Source: Mannheimia granulomatis
Lineage (GTDB): Bacteria; Pseudomonadota; Gammaproteobacteria; Enterobacterales; Pasteurellaceae
DNA length: 64,000 nucleotides
Direction: 5' to 3'
Assembly: GCF_013377255.1 (NCBI RefSeq)
Contig: NZ_CP016614.1
Coordinates: 876,501-940,500 of the forward strand
The notes under the pieces are model-generated. The model saw only the letters and a program-made list of their open reading frames with translations, searched no databases and had not been told where the DNA came from. This document shows positions 12,768 through 22,066 of the stretch, one piece after another; position 1 is the first letter of the stretch; each line of letters starts with the position of its first letter. The position numbers were made by a program, and so were the translations under genes.

Positions 12768-14219
12768 ATGAAATTTATTATTAAACTATTCCCTGAAATT
12801 ATGATTAAAAGCGATTCGGTGCGTAAACGCTTTATCAAAATTTTAACCTCCAATATTCGTAATGTGCTTTTAAAAGAAACGGAAAATGTTTCGGTTGTCC
12901 GTAATTGGGACTTTATTGAAGTGCGGGCCAAAGTAGTGGAAGAAGCCCCGATGGTATTGGAATTATTGCAACGTACACCGGGGATTCATCATATTTTAGA
13001 GGTAGAAGAAACCCCATTTACCGATATGCACGATATTTTTGAGCAAACGTACTCAGCGGTAAAAGATGAATTGGAAGGAAAAACGTTCAGCGTAAGAGTT
13101 CGCCGTAAAGGTAAGCATGATTTCCGCTCGTTAGATGTGGAACGTTATGTCGGTGGTGGTTTAAATCAGCGTATTGAAACGGCTAAGGTGAAATTAAAAG
13201 ATCCTGAAGTGACGGTACGCATTGATATTGAATACGACAAAATGTTGTTAATTAAAGCTCGTTATCAAGGTTTAGGTGGTTATCCGATTGGCACGCAAGA
13301 AGATGTGCTTTCGCTGATTTCGGGCGGTTTTGACTCGGGCGTTTCAAGCTATATGTTGATTCGCCGCGGTTCTCGCGTTCATTATTGTTTCTTTAATTTA
13401 GGCGGTGCAGCACATGAAATCGGCGTGAAGCAGATGGCATACCATATTTGGAGCCGTTACAGCACCTCCCACAAGGTTCGCTTTGTGGCGATTAATTTTG
13501 AAAATGTGGTTGGCGAGATTTTAGAAAAAGTCGATAACGGTCAAATGGGCGTGGTGTTAAAGCGTATGATGGTTCGAGCGGCAAGCAAAATTGCTGAGCG
13601 TTTCGATATTCAAGCCATTGTTACCGGTGAAGCGTTAGGGCAGGTTTCGAGCCAAACTCTTACGAATTTACGTTTGATTGATAAAGCGTCTGATACTTTA
13701 GTTTTACGTCCGCTTATCACACACGACAAAGAACAGATCATTGCAATGGCGAAAGTGATAGGCACGGACGACATCGCTAAATCAATGCCGGAATTTTGCG
13801 GTGTGATTTCCAAAAATCCGACAGTAAAAGCGATTGAAAGCAAAATTGTGGAAGAAGAGGGCAACTTCAATTTCGAGATTCTTGAGCAAGCAGTGCAAAA
13901 TGCGAGCTATTTGGATATTCGCGAAATTGCACAGCAGACAGAACAAGAGGTAGTGTCTGTTGAAACCACCACCGAGCTTGGAGAGAACGATGTGATTTTG
14001 GATATCCGTAGCCCAGAAGAAGTGGACGAAAAACCATTTCGTTTAGAGGGTGTAGATGTGAAAGAACTCCCGTTCTATAAACTTTCCAGCCAATTTGCAG
14101 CTTTAGACCAAAGCAAAAATTACCTGCTTTACTGCCAACGTGGTGTGATGAGTAAATTGCAAGCCCTTTATCTAAAAGAAAACGGTTATAGCAACGTAAA
14201 AGTGTTCCGTGTGAAATAA
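12768..14219 (+). CDS. thiI: tRNA 4-thiouridine synthetase / thiazole sulfur carrier ThiI
   Basis: 483 residues. Order: ferredoxin-like and THUMP domains (~1-165), ATP-pyrophosphatase domain with PP-loop LSLISGGFDSGVSSYM, and C-terminal rhodanese domain. Cys456 in LLYCQRGVMSK carries the persulfide, and the Cys in PEFCGVISKNPT is its usual partner. It makes s4U8 in tRNA and supplies sulfur for thiazole synthesis. The presence of the rhodanese domain marks the enterobacterial-type long form. It stands alone; paired inverted uptake signals and a bidirectional terminator follow. Confidence 0.98.
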   Translation: MKFIIKLFPEIMIKSDSVRKRFIKILTSNIRNVLLKETENVSVVRNWDFIEVRAKVVEEAPMVLELLQRTPGIHHILEVEETPFTDMHDIFEQTYSAVKDELEGKTFSVRVRRKGKHDFRSLDVERYVGGGLNQRIETAKVKLKDPEVTVRIDIEYDKMLLIKARYQGLGGYPIGTQEDVLSLISGGFDSGVSSYMLIRRGSRVHYCFFNLGGAAHEIGVKQMAYHIWSRYSTSHKVRFVAINFENVVGEILEKVDNGQMGVVLKRMMVRAASKIAERFDIQAIVTGEALGQVSSQTLTNLRLIDKASDTLVLRPLITHDKEQIIAMAKVIGTDDIAKSMPEFCGVISKNPTVKAIESKIVEEEGNFNFEILEQAVQNASYLDIREIAQQTEQEVVSVETTTELGENDVILDIRSPEEVDEKPFRLEGVDVKELPFYKLSSQFAALDQSKNYLLYCQRGVMSKLQALYLKENGYSNVKVFRVK

Positions 14220-14220
14220 A

Positions 14221-14278
14221 ACAAGCGGTCGGATTTTTCAATTTTTTTGCAAAAAAATAGCTAAATATGACCGCTTGT
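14221..14278. repeat. Inverted pair of DNA uptake signals after thiI
   Basis: ACAAGCGGTC (14221-14230) and GACCGCTTGT (14269-14278) with the downstream T/A tract TTTTTTTGCAAAAAAA between them. Uptake signals of the A. pleuropneumoniae type. Confidence 0.9.
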
Positions 14279-14286
14279 ATTACGCA

Positions 14287-14320
14287 AGAAAAAGCCATCT
14301 TCAGTAGATGGCTTTCTTTT
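14287..14320. terminator. Bidirectional terminator between thiI and the TonB receptor
   Basis: AAAGCCATCT (14291-14300), loop TCAGT, AGATGGCTTT (14306-14315), then CTTTTT on the plus strand and CTTTTTCTTG on the minus strand. It lies just after both convergent genes. Confidence 0.85.
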
Positions 14321-14323
14321 TCA

Positions 14324-16603
14324 TTAGAACTCGTAACGTAAGCCTACATTAAAGTTACGTCCCGGTGCTGAGTAGCGGTCTGCATTAGCTTGATTGATTG
14401 CCAATGGAATGCCGTTAGCACCACGTCCTTGATCTACGCTTGCTTTGCTTAACAAGGCAAGATAAGAAATATCATTCCAGTTCCAATATTTTTTATCAAA
14501 TACGTTGTTGATATTAGCAGTCAGCGTTAAATTTTTAATAGGTTTAATGTAAAGCCCAATATCCACTAAACCATAGCTATTACTTGGGTTGTAGAGGTAA
14601 GCGGAAGATTGCTCGATGTCTTTACCTGCTTTAGCTCGGGTATAGCTCCAAACTACATTTGCCCCAAATTTTTCGCCTTCATAGCCTAAGCCAAGTTTGG
14701 TTTTAAGTGGCAGAACACTGTTGATTGGCGTTTTCACGCCGTTGTTTTCCGCTTTGCCACGCATATAAGTAACACCACCTAAGAGGTAATAATCTTCATA
14801 GAATTTCCACTTCGCATCAAAGGTAACACCATAGACTTTAGCTTTGTCTAGGTTTTGGTATTGTACGAAGCTGGTGTATTTACAGCCACGCATACAACCT
14901 AGTGTGGAATTTGCTTGCCAGTCAATAAAGTTTTTGTAGCGGTTGTAGTAACCGGTGAGTAAGTAATCAATAGTATCTGATTTACCTTTAATTCCTAACT
15001 CAAAGTTGTCAGCTGTTTCTGATTTCAGATTTGGATTACCAATTACCGCAATAGTGCTGGAGCCGGTTACTATTCTATTGGCTCTCGGGTCGAAGTATCG
15101 GTAAGTTGGATTTTCAAAGAAATAAGAGGTTAGCTGTTGTGGCGATGGTGTGCGTACGCCACGAGAATATTGCACATATGGAGTAAATTCATTTGAAACT
15201 CGCCATTCTAGGCTGACTTTCGGTGTGAATTTGGTTTCGCTACGTTTAGTTGGAGTAAATTCATCCACTTGAGAAGACATTGCTGATGTTGGGCTCACAC
15301 GGTAGTGTACTAAGCCAATTTGTGGCGTGATGAAGAATGATCCAATACCAATTTCATCTTCCAAATAGGCTGTAAATTTATGTTGTGTAGTGTCTGCCGT
15401 TGGTTTGCCGTTAAAGTAGGCTGGACCTGATGTTGAGCCAATATAGCCCGGACGTTCATAACGTAAATGGTTGGTGGCTTTAGCGTGGCTATAACCGAGC
15501 CCATAACGTAATACGTGTGGAATATTGGCATCAATATAACTCATTAGATCGGTATTAAAGCCGAAGATTTTATGCCCTGAAGTGGTATTTTCTTGGCGAT
15601 AATTATTGCTACCTTGGCGGAAACGATGATTTTTTGTTTGGCTGTCTTGATAGTAAAGTTGGCTGCGAGCCGTTTGCACAAAACCTTTTTCATTGTGGTA
15701 TTCATGGCCGATAGAAAAACGATTACGGCTGATTTTATCTTGAGTATTGCCGTAAAGTTGTACACCGCTGCCGGCATCAATACGGGTGTTGGTTTGAGCA
15801 AGTAAATTTGAATCCACTTTTTTACTTAAATGTTCAAAGCCAAAATTTAGCGTGTTTTGCTCATTAAGTTTGTAGTTATGTTTGGTTAGTACGTACTGAC
15901 TTTTATAATCGGACGGGTTGGGTTCAGTACGGTTATCTCCTGTGCCTCCGTTTTTACCTTTGTTAATAGTGTGATCGCCATCTCGTAAGGTTGTCATTAA
16001 CATACCTTGATAAGCACCCACCTCAATGGCACCGCCAATTGTGCCATAAAGAGAATTATCTACACTATTATAGCCGGTACCGATAAATCCACCGTAAGTT
16101 TTACCTTTGAGTAAATCTTGTGGAGTGAGTGTTGTGAAATTTACGCTGCCAGACAAGCTGTTTGCTGAGCCTGCATATTGGACAGATGCATTACGTAATG
16201 CGGTGACTTCCACATAATCGCCACGGCCAAATTCTGAACCATATGCCATAAAGTGTTTTGCTTCTTGGGTTTCCGGTAGCGGAATATTATCTATTGTTGT
16301 CGTCACACGGTTGCCTTGCAACCCTCTAATATTTACGCCCTCACTAGCTCTGGTCATTTGGGCTTGAGTAGCATAGACATCCATTTTACCTTTAAACAGA
16401 TCTTTTAAATCACGGGCTTGTTGCTGTTGAATTTGGCGTTGTTTAACGGTAGTGTTTACAATCGTATCACTGATTTCTACAGCAAAAACTTTGATTTCAT
16501 CTAGATGGGCAACATCGTGAGCCATCACAAATTGTGATGTACATGAAACGGCAACTAACATTGCCAATTTGGATGGAGTAAAGCGAAGATAAGAGCGAGA
16601 CAT
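14324..16603 (-). CDS. TonB-dependent heme/hemoglobin-type receptor (759 aa)
   Basis: A signal peptide of about 28 residues (ending FVMA) is followed by a TonB-box-like DEIKVFAVE. The plug domain holds ASEGVNIRGLQGNRVTTTID, and a 22-strand barrel ends in FNVGLRYEF with a terminal Phe. Between SRGVRTPSPQQL and GNPNLKSETADNFELG lies the segment homologous to the FRAP-NPNL box of heme receptors; the FRAP part is changed here and no His is obvious in it. The best call is a TonB-dependent hemoglobin/heme/transferrin-family receptor. The ligand cannot be settled. A 12-bp inverted repeat with a Fur-like core precedes it. Confidence 0.9.
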   Translation of the reverse strand: MSRSYLRFTPSKLAMLVAVSCTSQFVMAHDVAHLDEIKVFAVEISDTIVNTTVKQRQIQQQQARDLKDLFKGKMDVYATQAQMTRASEGVNIRGLQGNRVTTTIDNIPLPETQEAKHFMAYGSEFGRGDYVEVTALRNASVQYAGSANSLSGSVNFTTLTPQDLLKGKTYGGFIGTGYNSVDNSLYGTIGGAIEVGAYQGMLMTTLRDGDHTINKGKNGGTGDNRTEPNPSDYKSQYVLTKHNYKLNEQNTLNFGFEHLSKKVDSNLLAQTNTRIDAGSGVQLYGNTQDKISRNRFSIGHEYHNEKGFVQTARSQLYYQDSQTKNHRFRQGSNNYRQENTTSGHKIFGFNTDLMSYIDANIPHVLRYGLGYSHAKATNHLRYERPGYIGSTSGPAYFNGKPTADTTQHKFTAYLEDEIGIGSFFITPQIGLVHYRVSPTSAMSSQVDEFTPTKRSETKFTPKVSLEWRVSNEFTPYVQYSRGVRTPSPQQLTSYFFENPTYRYFDPRANRIVTGSSTIAVIGNPNLKSETADNFELGIKGKSDTIDYLLTGYYNRYKNFIDWQANSTLGCMRGCKYTSFVQYQNLDKAKVYGVTFDAKWKFYEDYYLLGGVTYMRGKAENNGVKTPINSVLPLKTKLGLGYEGEKFGANVVWSYTRAKAGKDIEQSSAYLYNPSNSYGLVDIGLYIKPIKNLTLTANINNVFDKKYWNWNDISYLALLSKASVDQGRGANGIPLAINQANADRYSAPGRNFNVGLRYEF

Positions 16604-16613
16604 ATTTAACTTC

Positions 16614-16652
16614 CTTATTTGATAATGGTTTTTATTTACTTTATCAAATAAG
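16614..16652. promoter_or_regulatory. Inverted repeat and Fur-like site before the receptor gene
   Basis: CTTATTTGATAA (16614-16625) and TTATCAAATAAG (16641-16652) are perfect 12-bp arms 15 bp apart, 11 bp upstream of the start codon. GATAATGGTTTTTATTTAC (16621-16639) matches 13 of 19 positions of the classical Fur box. One arm touches the ribosome-binding site, so both repressor binding and an mRNA hairpin are possible. Confidence 0.55.
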
Positions 16653-16723
16653 TGGCAGGTTTAGCAATTATTTAGTAGAAAATTTATGCAAAAAATATTC
16701 TTTTTTATACCGCTTGTTCTTGC

Positions 16724-16759
16724 ATAAAAAAACAAGGCTAAATGATTTCTCATTTAGCC
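16724..16759 (-). terminator. hpf terminator
   Basis: On the minus strand GGCTAAATGA-GAAA-TCATTTAGCC (16759-16736) is followed by TTGTTTTTTT. It lies 20 nt after the hpf stop codon. Confidence 0.9.
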
Positions 16760-16778
16760 CTAAAATGTTTAAGAAAAA

Positions 16779-17063
16779 TTAATGTTCATTTTTCTCTTTA
16801 AGTTTAATTAACTGGCCTTCTAATTTTTTCTTCACATCGAAAATTGCACTGTATAAGTCTTCATGTTCGGCTTTCGCAACTAAGTCCCCTAGTGGAGTGC
16901 CGATAGTTGCTTCAACTTGGAAAGTATTTGGTTGTTTTACAAGCATAAAATGTGGATTTATAAGTTGGGTATGATACTTTTCTAACTTAGCTAAACGCTC
17001 CTCAATATGAGTACGGATTGCAGGGGTAATGTCCATTTGTTTGCTTGAAATATTTAATGACAT
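16779..17063 (-). CDS. hpf: Short ribosome hibernation-promoting factor (94 aa)
   Basis: Opening MSLNISSKQMDITPAIRTHI, then ERLAKLEKY and the end FDVKKKLEGQLIKLKEK, match the HPF/RaiA (sigma-54 modulation) family in its short form with no C-terminal extension. These proteins bind the 30S decoding centre in stationary phase and promote 100S dimers (HPF) or stabilise 70S (RaiA/YfiA). Sequence alone leaves HPF versus RaiA open. Good AGAGGAAAA ribosome-binding site upstream. A single gene with its own terminator. Confidence 0.9.
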   Translation of the reverse strand: MSLNISSKQMDITPAIRTHIEERLAKLEKYHTQLINPHFMLVKQPNTFQVEATIGTPLGDLVAKAEHEDLYSAIFDVKKKLEGQLIKLKEKNEH

Positions 17064-17240
17064 AACATTTTCCTCTTTGTTTAGTTAAGGCTTTAGCCGA
17101 TGAATTTCTATATTCAAAATATGCGGTTCATCTCTAAAATTCAAGTATAAATTCAAATAAGTTTCTAAAAATTTGATCTAGTTAACATTTTTACCTGTTT
17201 TTCGATATAATGTTTCAGTAAGTTAATATGTGAGAAGATT

Positions 17241-18182
17241 ATGAACGAGAAGAAAAAATTACCTCCTTTCCAAAAACAATTTTTGCACCCGAAATATTGG
17301 ATGCTATGGATTGGGTTAGGTGTTTTTAAATTAATTTTGTGCTTGCCTTATCCAATTTTGGTGAAGATTGGCTTAGCTTTAGGGAAGTTATTTGCAAGCC
17401 TAGGCTTTGGTAAGCGACGTATGCGAATTGCACGTCGTAATTTAGAACTCTGTTTTCCTGATTACTCTGCCGAAAAAATTGAAAAATTAGTGCAAGAAAA
17501 TATGAAATCGGTTGGAATGGCAATTATTGAAACGGGAATGGCCTGGTTCTGGTCAGATAAACGCATTTTGAAATGGTCGAAAATTGAAGGTGTTGAATAT
17601 TTAAAGCAGCAGGGGAGTGATACAGGGATTTTATTGGTTGGTGTTCATTTTTTAACCTTGGAATTGGGCGCAAGAATTATTGGTTTGCATCATCAAGGAA
17701 TAGGTATTTATAGACCTAATGATAATCCACTTTTAGATTGGTTACAGTATCGAGGGCGTATTCGCTCAAATAAGGCGATGATTGACCGAAAAGATTTAAG
17801 AGGGATGATTCGGGCATTAAAAGCCGGAGAGACCATTTGGTATGCCCCTGATCATGATTACGGTAGACGAAATAGCGTATTTGTGCCGTTTTTTGCGGTA
17901 AATGAGACTTGTACAACAGGTGGAACTTATATGTTGCTTCGCTCAGCACCAAAAACAGCGGTGATTCCTTTTAGCCCGATTCGCAATGCAGATTATTCCG
18001 GTTATACCATAAAAATCAGTCCGGTAGTAGATTTCAGTCAATGTGAAAATGAGGTTGATACGGCAGCCTTGATGAATAAAGTGGTGGAAAGGGAAATTAT
18101 GAACACCCCGGCACAATATATGTGGCTACATCGTCGTTTTAAAACCAGACCGCATGAACAGGATAAAAGCCTTTACGATTAA
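17241..18182 (+). CDS. lpxL: Lipid A lauroyltransferase LpxL/HtrB
   Basis: 313 residues with an N-terminal membrane anchor (WMLWIGLGVFKLILCLPYPI). The acyltransferase core holds GVHFLTLELGARI, whose HxxxxE motif is catalytic, then YRPNDNPLLDWL, the substrate-side DHDYGRRNSVFVPFF and a late MWLHRRFKTRP. The enzyme adds a secondary acyl chain to Kdo2-lipid IVA at the inner membrane. LpxL is preferred to LpxM on the wording of the catalytic region (VHFLTLELGAR); a second paralogue would be expected elsewhere. Confidence 0.93.
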   Translation: MNEKKKLPPFQKQFLHPKYWMLWIGLGVFKLILCLPYPILVKIGLALGKLFASLGFGKRRMRIARRNLELCFPDYSAEKIEKLVQENMKSVGMAIIETGMAWFWSDKRILKWSKIEGVEYLKQQGSDTGILLVGVHFLTLELGARIIGLHHQGIGIYRPNDNPLLDWLQYRGRIRSNKAMIDRKDLRGMIRALKAGETIWYAPDHDYGRRNSVFVPFFAVNETCTTGGTYMLLRSAPKTAVIPFSPIRNADYSGYTIKISPVVDFSQCENEVDTAALMNKVVEREIMNTPAQYMWLHRRFKTRPHEQDKSLYD

Positions 18183-18278
18183 TTTTGAGAATAATTGCAA
18201 AAAATGCTTGCATATTGAGGCTGAATTTTGCAATCTAGCAAAGCATATTAAACATAATAAAAAATACAGGAGATGATT

Positions 18279-19166
18279 ATGGCAACCCCTTTATTTCACG
18301 GCAGCATTGTTGCTTTAGTAACACCTATGACACATGGTGAAGTAGATTATCAAGATTTGAAAAAATTAGTTGAGTATCATATTCAAGCAGGATCTCACGG
18401 TATTGTATCTGTGGGGACAACCGGCGAATCAACCACTTTAAGCATTGATGAAAATGTTAAGGTTATCAAGAAAACAGTCGAATTTGCTGATGGTCGTATT
18501 CCTGTGATTGCAGGTACCGGTTCAAATGCAACCAGCGAAGCAATTACTATGACCAAACTTTTAGCTAATAGTGGTGTTGCCGGCTGTTTAAGTGTTGTTC
18601 CTTACTATAATAAACCAACTCAAGAAGGAATGTATTTGCATTATAAAGCAATTGCAGAAAGTACCGATTTACCGCAAATTTTGTATAACGTACCGGGTCG
18701 AACAGGCAGCGATTTAAAACCTGAAACCATTGGTCGATTGGCAAAAATTGAAAATATTGTTGCAGTAAAAGAAGCAACGGGGGATTTAAGTCGTTTACCG
18801 CTTATCAAACAACTAGCCGGTGAAGATTTTATTTTCCTAAGTGGAGATGATGCAACAGGCTTTGAATCAATGAAATTAGGCGGTCAAGGTGTAATTTCTG
18901 TCACGAATAATGTTGCAGCAGCTGATATGGCGAAAATGTGCAATTTAGCTCTAGCCGGAAAATTTGATGAAGCAGAAGAGATCAATAACCGTTTAATGGC
19001 ATTACATCACGATTTATTCGTTGAATCTAACCCAATTCCGGTAAAATGGGCAGCGTATAAATTAGGCTTAATCAGTGAGCCAAACTTACGCTTACCGTTA
19101 ACTACCTTATCTGAATCTGCACAACCGGTAGTTTTAAAAGCATTACAACAAGCGGGTTTGATCTAA
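18279..19166 (+). CDS. dapA: 4-hydroxy-tetrahydrodipicolinate synthase DapA
   Basis: 295 residues, a TIM-barrel class I aldolase. It condenses pyruvate with aspartate semialdehyde as the first committed step to diaminopimelate and lysine. Visible motifs: GSIVALVTPM, VGTTGESTTLS, LSVVPYYNKPTQEGMYLHY with the catalytic Tyr, ILYNVPGRTG, and VAVKEATGDLSR with the Schiff-base Lys. The ATG at 18279 has AGGAG at a 6-nt distance; the ATG at 18273 is too close to it. A terminator follows. Confidence 0.98.
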   Translation: MATPLFHGSIVALVTPMTHGEVDYQDLKKLVEYHIQAGSHGIVSVGTTGESTTLSIDENVKVIKKTVEFADGRIPVIAGTGSNATSEAITMTKLLANSGVAGCLSVVPYYNKPTQEGMYLHYKAIAESTDLPQILYNVPGRTGSDLKPETIGRLAKIENIVAVKEATGDLSRLPLIKQLAGEDFIFLSGDDATGFESMKLGGQGVISVTNNVAAADMAKMCNLALAGKFDEAEEINNRLMALHHDLFVESNPIPVKWAAYKLGLISEPNLRLPLTTLSESAQPVVLKALQQAGLI

Positions 19167-19184
19167 TTTTTGGATACAACAAGT

Positions 19185-19218
19185 AAGGCATTGAGTTAAT
19201 CGCTCAATGCCTTATTTT
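19185..19218 (+). terminator. dapA terminator
   Basis: AAGGCATTGAG (19185-19195), loop, CTCAATGCCTT (19203-19213), ATTTT. It lies between convergent dapA and yheS. Confidence 0.85.
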
Positions 19219-19226
19219 GTATGAGG

Positions 19227-21167
19227 CTATTCTGAAAGCATCCCTTCTAACTCTTCCTGAGCCTCTAGCCATTGCATTTCAATCTCTTCTACCTGTTTTT
19301 TCGCTTCGACTTGTTTGGCGAGAGTATCGGTTAATTTTGCTTTATTTTCTGCTTCGTAGATCTCACTGTCGGCAAGCATTGTTTCTAACTTATTCAGTTT
19401 TTCGGTCGCTTTTTCCAACTCTTTTTCCAACTGGGTGATTTTTTTACGCAGTGGGGCGGTTTGCTGGCGGAGCTCGGCTTCCAAACGCTTTTGCTCTTTG
19501 CGGTTTGCCGAGCTGTTCTCGTTGGTGTTTGGGGTGGAGCAAGCGGTTAAATTTTCCGAATTTTTTGCAAGTACCGATTTTGGCTCGTTAGCGAGGGCAT
19601 TTTGCTCATTCAGCCATTTTTGATAATCGTCCAGATCGCCTTTAAATTCTTCGACTTTATGATCGTGTACCAAATAAAATTCATTCACTGTACTACGAAG
19701 CAAATGGCGGTCATGCGAAACTACCACTAATGAACCTTCGTAGTAGGTGAGGGCATCAATTAGGGCTTGTCGCATATCAAGATCTAAATGGTTGGTCGGC
19801 TCATCCAATAACAATAAATTCGGGCGTTGCCACACGATTAAGGCAAGCACTAAGCGAGCTTTTTCTCCACCTGAAAAGGATTGCACTGCTTGCACCACTT
19901 TATCGCCTTTAAAATCAAAACCGCCCAAATAATTCCGCAGTTCTTGTTCGGTTTTTTCCGGTGCGATTTTTTGTAAATGCCATAGCGGGCTTTCATCAAA
20001 GCGTAAAGTATCCACCTGATGTTGGGCGAAGTAGCCAAGTTGCACGCCTTTTGCCAGTTGCATTTTGCCTGTCTGCGCCGGAATTTCGCCCGCTAATAAT
20101 TTAATCAGTGTTGATTTCCCTGCACCATTTCGCCCAAGCAAGCCAATGCGAGAACCGGGTACAAGATTAAGCTTGACCGATTCCAACACTGTTTTTTCAC
20201 CGTAACCGGCACTGACTTTTTCCATCATCAACAGTGGGCTAGGCAAAGCAAGCGGCGGGCGGAACTCAAATTCAAATGGCGAATCCGCATAAGCCGGAGC
20301 GATTAGCTCCATTTTTTCCAATGCTTTAATTCGGCTTTGAGCCTGTTTTGCTTTGGTGGCTTTGGCTTTGAAGCGATCAATAAAGCTCTGTAAATGGGCG
20401 ACTTTGCGTTGCTGTTGCTGATAAGCCGCATTTTGTTGTGAAATTTTGGTCGCCCGTTGAATTTCAAAGGAGGTGTAATTTCCTGTGTATTCGTTGAGTT
20501 TTTGATGTTCGATATGAATCACACGGTCGATAATCGGGTCAAGAAAATCGCGGTCGTGTGAAATGAGCAGTAATGTGCCACGATAGTTAGTGAGCCAACG
20601 TTCCAGCCAAATCACCGCATCTAAATCTAAGTGGTTGGTCGGTTCATCGAGTAACAACAAATCAGAACGGCAAATTAAGGCTTGGGCTAAATTCAAGCGC
20701 ATACGCCATCCGCCCGAAAAGGATTTTACCGGCAGTTGTAGTTGGTCGGTGCTAAAGCCCAAGCCGTTCAGTAGTGTTGAGGCTCTGGCTTGAATTGTCC
20801 AAGCATCAATAGTATCTAAATGGCTGTGAATAGTGGCAATACGGTTGCCGTCATTTTGAGTATTAGCTTCACCCAGCTGAGTCATTAATTGTGTATATTC
20901 ACGGTCACCTTGAATCACATAATCAAGAGCAGAAATATCCAGTGCCGGCGTTTCTTGATTCACCCAAGAAATTGCCCAATTTTTTGGTAGTGAAACATCA
21001 CCACCTTCTGGTAGTAATTCATTTTTCAGTAACGCAAAAAGGGAGGATTTTCCACAGCCGTTTTTGCCTACCAAGCCCACTTTTTGCCCAGTGTGAATAG
21101 TGGCAGAGCTATTATCGATCAGGACAGAATGTCCGCGTTTTAAAATTAAGTCTGTAAAAAAAATCAT
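19227..21167 (-). CDS. yheS: ABC-F family ATPase YheS
   Basis: 646 residues with two ATP-binding cassettes and no membrane domain. Walker A motifs are GLVGKNGCGKSSL and GLLGRNGAGKSTL. Signatures are FSGGWRMRLNLAQAL and FSGGEKARLVLAL. Both Walker B motifs read LLLDEPTNHLDLD. A basic inter-domain linker (RKVAHLQSFIDRFKAKATK) and a C-terminal coiled coil (ELEKATEKLNKLETMLADSE) follow the YheS pattern rather than Uup or EttA. ABC-F proteins act on ribosomes at the E site. The start is the ATG near the weak signal at 21172. Confidence 0.92.
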   Translation of the reverse strand: MIFFTDLILKRGHSVLIDNSSATIHTGQKVGLVGKNGCGKSSLFALLKNELLPEGGDVSLPKNWAISWVNQETPALDISALDYVIQGDREYTQLMTQLGEANTQNDGNRIATIHSHLDTIDAWTIQARASTLLNGLGFSTDQLQLPVKSFSGGWRMRLNLAQALICRSDLLLLDEPTNHLDLDAVIWLERWLTNYRGTLLLISHDRDFLDPIIDRVIHIEHQKLNEYTGNYTSFEIQRATKISQQNAAYQQQQRKVAHLQSFIDRFKAKATKAKQAQSRIKALEKMELIAPAYADSPFEFEFRPPLALPSPLLMMEKVSAGYGEKTVLESVKLNLVPGSRIGLLGRNGAGKSTLIKLLAGEIPAQTGKMQLAKGVQLGYFAQHQVDTLRFDESPLWHLQKIAPEKTEQELRNYLGGFDFKGDKVVQAVQSFSGGEKARLVLALIVWQRPNLLLLDEPTNHLDLDMRQALIDALTYYEGSLVVVSHDRHLLRSTVNEFYLVHDHKVEEFKGDLDDYQKWLNEQNALANEPKSVLAKNSENLTACSTPNTNENSSANRKEQKRLEAELRQQTAPLRKKITQLEKELEKATEKLNKLETMLADSEIYEAENKAKLTDTLAKQVEAKKQVEEIEMQWLEAQEELEGMLSE

Positions 21168-21242
21168 TATAGCGGTCTATTTATGTTAAAATTTCACAAT
21201 ATTTTAGCATAGTAAATTTAAGCCTAGAAAAATGTTAGTGTG

Positions 21243-21289
21243 AAAATTCAGTTTAATTCAACATGACATATTGAATTAAACTGAATTTT
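21243..21289. repeat. Perfect 19-bp inverted repeat between divergent yheS and marC
   Basis: Arms AAAATTCAGTTTAATTCAA (21243-21261) and its exact complement (21271-21289), with loop CATGACATA and a following T. It has terminator shape but lies 76 bp upstream of yheS and 134 bp upstream of marC, where no known transcript ends. Confidence 0.85.
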
Positions 21290-21422
21290 TCATAAAAGGG
21301 TCTAAAAAATTCAAATTTTTTCTTTTTAAATTTAAATCACAAATTTGATAGAGCTGCTTATAGATAAGCGGTTGTTTTATGATAATATTTTGCAAGATGC
21401 AGTGTATATAACAGGAGGAAAT

Positions 21423-22040
21423 ATGTTTGATTCATTAGCTGTACAATTTGTGGTTCTGTGGGCGGTTATTGACCCTATTGGTTCCGTTCCTGTTTATTTG
21501 GCTAAAACAATTGGTCTGCCTATTGAAGCTCGTCATAAAATTGCTCTCAATGCAGTTTTAATTTCTGCTGGTATTTTGATTTTTTTCTTAATCGGTGGGC
21601 AAATTCTTTTAGAATCTATGCAGATTCCATTACCTGCTTTCCAAGCAGCCGGTGGTTTGGTGCTACTCCTTTTTGCTTTAACAATGATCTTCGGGGAAAG
21701 TAAACCTGAAAAAGAAATGAAGATGAGCAGTAATTTAAATGAATTAGCAGTTTATCCGTTAGCTGTTCCTTCAATTGCATCACCAGGCGCAATGATGGCG
21801 GTAGTTTTATTAACAGACAATCACCGTTTCAATGTATTTGAGCAAGCAACAACAGCAGGTATTATGCTATTGGTGTTATTTATTACTTATTTGCTTTTAA
21901 TGGCAGCAAATCGTATTCAGCATTTAATCGGTAATGCCGGTGCTGCAATTATTAGCCGGGTAATGGGACTAATTTTAGCGGCAATCGCTATGAATAATTT
22001 ATTGATTGGTGTGAGAGATTTCTTTGTTCAAATTAGTTAG
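21423..22040 (+). CDS. marC: MarC family membrane protein (205 aa)
   Basis: Six hydrophobic segments across 205 residues, with the family openings FDSLAVQFVVLWAVIDPIGS and the mid-protein YPLAVPSIASPGAMMAVVLL. These match MarC/UPF0056 (YchE, YhgN) inner-membrane proteins, whose transported substrate is not established. The ATG at 21423 follows AGGAGG; the frame is open further upstream to 21345 without a better site. Paralogue assignment (MarC versus YhgN) is uncertain. Confidence 0.85.
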   Translation: MFDSLAVQFVVLWAVIDPIGSVPVYLAKTIGLPIEARHKIALNAVLISAGILIFFLIGGQILLESMQIPLPAFQAAGGLVLLLFALTMIFGESKPEKEMKMSSNLNELAVYPLAVPSIASPGAMMAVVLLTDNHRFNVFEQATTAGIMLLVLFITYLLLMAANRIQHLIGNAGAAIISRVMGLILAAIAMNNLLIGVRDFFVQIS

Positions 22041-22066
22041 GCTGTTTTACTTATAGGATGAGAGAT

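Noticed and set aside
17165..17190. CRP-like site before lpxL (TTTGATCTAGTTAACA)
   Set aside because: Only part of the consensus is present and the symmetry is poor; too weak to list.
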